From an uncultured Mycoplasmatota bacterium (GTDB lineage: Bacteria > Bacillota_I > Bacilli_A > RF39 > UBA660): 31,906 nucleotides of DNA. Below are positions 30,256 to 31,906 of this stretch, in pieces (position 1 is the stretch's first letter; the number at the start of each line of letters is the position of its first letter). The stretch is taken from the NCBI GenBank assembly GCA_946494435.1, contig CAMMBO010000004.1, forward strand, positions 1 through 31,906, in the 5' to 3' direction. A program made the position numbers and the translations under genes. The notes beneath the pieces were generated by a model that ran no database searches, was not told the DNA's origin, and saw only the letters and a list, made by a program, of their open reading frames with translations.

Positions 30256-31906
30256 ATGAGTAAAATAAAAATATTTAGTTTAGGTGGACTAAACGAAAAT
30301 GGTAAAAATATGTATGTTGTTGAAGTAGATAAAAGCATCTATGTATTTGATGCCGGAAGTAAATTTGATAATGAGAAAAATCTGGGAATAGATTATATTA
30401 TTCCTAACTTTGATTATTTAATAAAAAATAGAAAAAGAATAAAAGGTATCTTTTTAAGTCACGGTCATGAAGGTAATATGGGAGCGGTTCCTGATATTTT
30501 AAAATCTATTCCTGAAGTTAATATTTATGGAGCGAAATTAACTCTAGAAATATTAAAACAAGATTTAACTGATACTGAAATTAAAAAGAGTCATTTAATA
30601 GAGATTAAACCTCATCATAAATTAGAGTTTGGTCGTGAAAGCATCTTTCCTATTTCTATGACTCATTCTATTCCTGATGCTTTGTGTTATGTTTTATATA
30701 CTAAAGATGGAGCGATAGTTTATACAGGAGACTTTACTTTTGACCATAAAGAGACTGGTCTATATAAAACAGATATAGGTAAACTTGCTTATGTTGGTAA
30801 ACAAGGTGTCCTTTGTTTACTTGCAGAATCTATGTATGCAGAACGTGAAGGTTATACTAGTCCAAGTAATAGAGTAAGTGATTTTATTAGAAATGTTCTT
30901 GCAAAAAATAGAGGTAGAATTATTGCAACTGTCTTTCCAGCACATTTTTATCGAATTCAAGAGATATTTAATGAAGTAAGTAAGACACATAGAAAGATTG
31001 TTATTATGGGTCATTCCCTACAAAATACAATTAATTATGCAATAAAAAATAATTATTTAACTATTGATAGAAGAGTAATAGGTGACTTAAATAATCTAGA
31101 AGATAAAGATGCTGTAGTATTAATATCAGATGAGAAAGAAAAACCTTTTGCAAACTTAGAAAGAATTATTAAAGGCTACGATAAGTTCATTAAACTTAAT
31201 ACTAATGATACTATCTTTATAACAGAACCTGCTTATGAAGGAATAGAAAAACGTCTTGCAACTGTTATGGATGAAATAGCAATGCTTGGAGTTAATGCTA
31301 TTAGTTTATCTAGTAAGAAACATTTATTACATCATGCATCACGTGAAGATTTATCACTTTTAATAAATATAATGAATCCTAAGTATTATTTCCCTGTTAA
31401 AGGAGAATATCGTAATCAATATGCTAATGCAGAAGTAGCAGAATCTCTTGGTATCCCAAAAGAAAATATCATCTTAAAGCAAAATGGAGATGTAACACTA
31501 TTTATTAAAGGTAATCTTGTTCCTACTAATGAACATATAGAGACTGATGAGATTTTAATAGATGGTAAAAGTAATGGTGATATAGGAGATTTAGTCTTAA
31601 AAGATAGAGAGATGTTAGGAGAAAATGGTATTGTTATTATAAGTTGTACTCTAGATAGAGAAACTAAAAAGATATTAGCAGGACCAGAAGTATTAACAAG
31701 AGGCTTTATTTATGTTAAAGATAACTTAGATTTAGTAGATGAAATTAAAAATATGTCTTTAGAAATAATAGAGAAAAATATAAGTGAAGGAACTAAAAGA
31801 GTAGAGTATTCTACTATAAAAACAGAAGTAAGAGATGTTTTAGGTAAATACTTTTATAAAACTATGGAAACAAAACCTATGATTATAACAGTTATACAAG
31901 AAGTAT
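30256..31906 (+). CDS. RNase J-family protein, J2-like (3' end outside the window)
   Basis: The first 550 residues of a metallo-beta-lactamase/beta-CASP ribonuclease. The frame is open to the window end; the family is about 555-610 residues. It starts MSKIKIFSLGGLNENGKNMY as RNase J does. The metal motif is H69-G-H71-E-G73-N74, where RNase J1 has HGHEDH, so the Asp and last His are replaced. H137 (THSIPDA) and D159 (YTGDFTFD) are kept. Further on, LLHHASRED stands for VSGHAS and K382 replaces His in the PVHGEYR motif. Such losses resemble RNase J2 of Bacillus, which has weak activity and works with J1. GGAG lies six bases before the ATG. A partner RNase J1 would be expected elsewhere. Confidence 0.9.
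   Translation, partial: MSKIKIFSLGGLNENGKNMYVVEVDKSIYVFDAGSKFDNEKNLGIDYIIPNFDYLIKNRKRIKGIFLSHGHEGNMGAVPDILKSIPEVNIYGAKLTLEILKQDLTDTEIKKSHLIEIKPHHKLEFGRESIFPISMTHSIPDALCYVLYTKDGAIVYTGDFTFDHKETGLYKTDIGKLAYVGKQGVLCLLAESMYAEREGYTSPSNRVSDFIRNVLAKNRGRIIATVFPAHFYRIQEIFNEVSKTHRKIVIMGHSLQNTINYAIKNNYLTIDRRVIGDLNNLEDKDAVVLISDEKEKPFANLERIIKGYDKFIKLNTNDTIFITEPAYEGIEKRLATVMDEIAMLGVNAISLSSKKHLLHHASREDLSLLINIMNPKYYFPVKGEYRNQYANAEVAESLGIPKENIILKQNGDVTLFIKGNLVPTNEHIETDEILIDGKSNGDIGDLVLKDREMLGENGIVIISCTLDRETKKILAGPEVLTRGFIYVKDNLDLVDEIKNMSLEIIEKNISEGTKRVEYSTIKTEVRDVLGKYFYKTMETKPMIITVIQEV

Noticed and set aside
1..31906. Possible alternative genetic code (UGA as Trp), as in Mollicutes with this base composition.
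   Set aside because: UGA closes genes in tight overlaps (GNAT stop TGA at 6388-6390, ArsC-like stop at 29066-29068) and tryptophan is encoded by TGG throughout.

Overview
The window is an AT-rich (by eye about 27-30% G+C) bacterial chromosome segment that reads with the standard bacterial code: UGA is a stop in several tightly packed genes. Strong Shine-Dalgarno (SD) sequences, a spore-germination (GerA-type) gene fragment, YtrA-type GntR regulation, an EssC-type (T7SSb) secretion system and RNase J all point to a spore-forming, low-GC Bacillota, probably an uncultured gut Bacilli/Erysipelotrichia/RF39-like lineage. That last placement is inference.

Layout. 1-2275 (minus strand): the start of a gerA gene, an AbiEi/AbiEii toxin-antitoxin operon lying between two 17-bp direct repeats, and a small unknown gene. 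2337-10100 (plus): RlmCD-type rRNA methyltransferase, an ORF6N-domain protein, an unknown protein, a four-gene run (orphan integrase SAM-like domain, GNAT acetyltransferase, Nudix hydrolase, PHP phosphoesterase) and an ABC exporter pair. 10101-11836: a small independent transcription unit containing an 11-G tract inside a perfect hairpin, then a surface protein with a TasA/SipW-like N-terminus and BspA-type leucine-rich repeats. 11838-13762: a GntR/ABC ATPase/permease operon with its own promoter and terminator.

13795-26765 is a type VII secretion island. EssC, an EsaB/YukD-like protein and an unknown protein form one run. A consensus promoter overlapped by a 26-bp inverted repeat then drives a WXG100-like protein, three small helical helper-like proteins, a 1702-residue toxin candidate and a small downstream gene that is the best immunity candidate. 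The giant protein carries both an HExxH...E metallopeptidase-like site and a Cys-His-Asp transglutaminase-like site, separated by helical repeats.

26799-28699 is a complete group II intron with a reverse transcriptase/maturase. Its 5' end is fixed by GTGTG and by a perfect 7-nt EBS1/IBS1 match. It sits inside the Shine-Dalgarno sequence of the following ArsC/Spx-family gene, so splicing rebuilds that ribosome binding site. The window closes with RNase III, an unknown basic-tailed protein and an RNase J paralogue, cut by the window end, in which several metal-binding residues are replaced.
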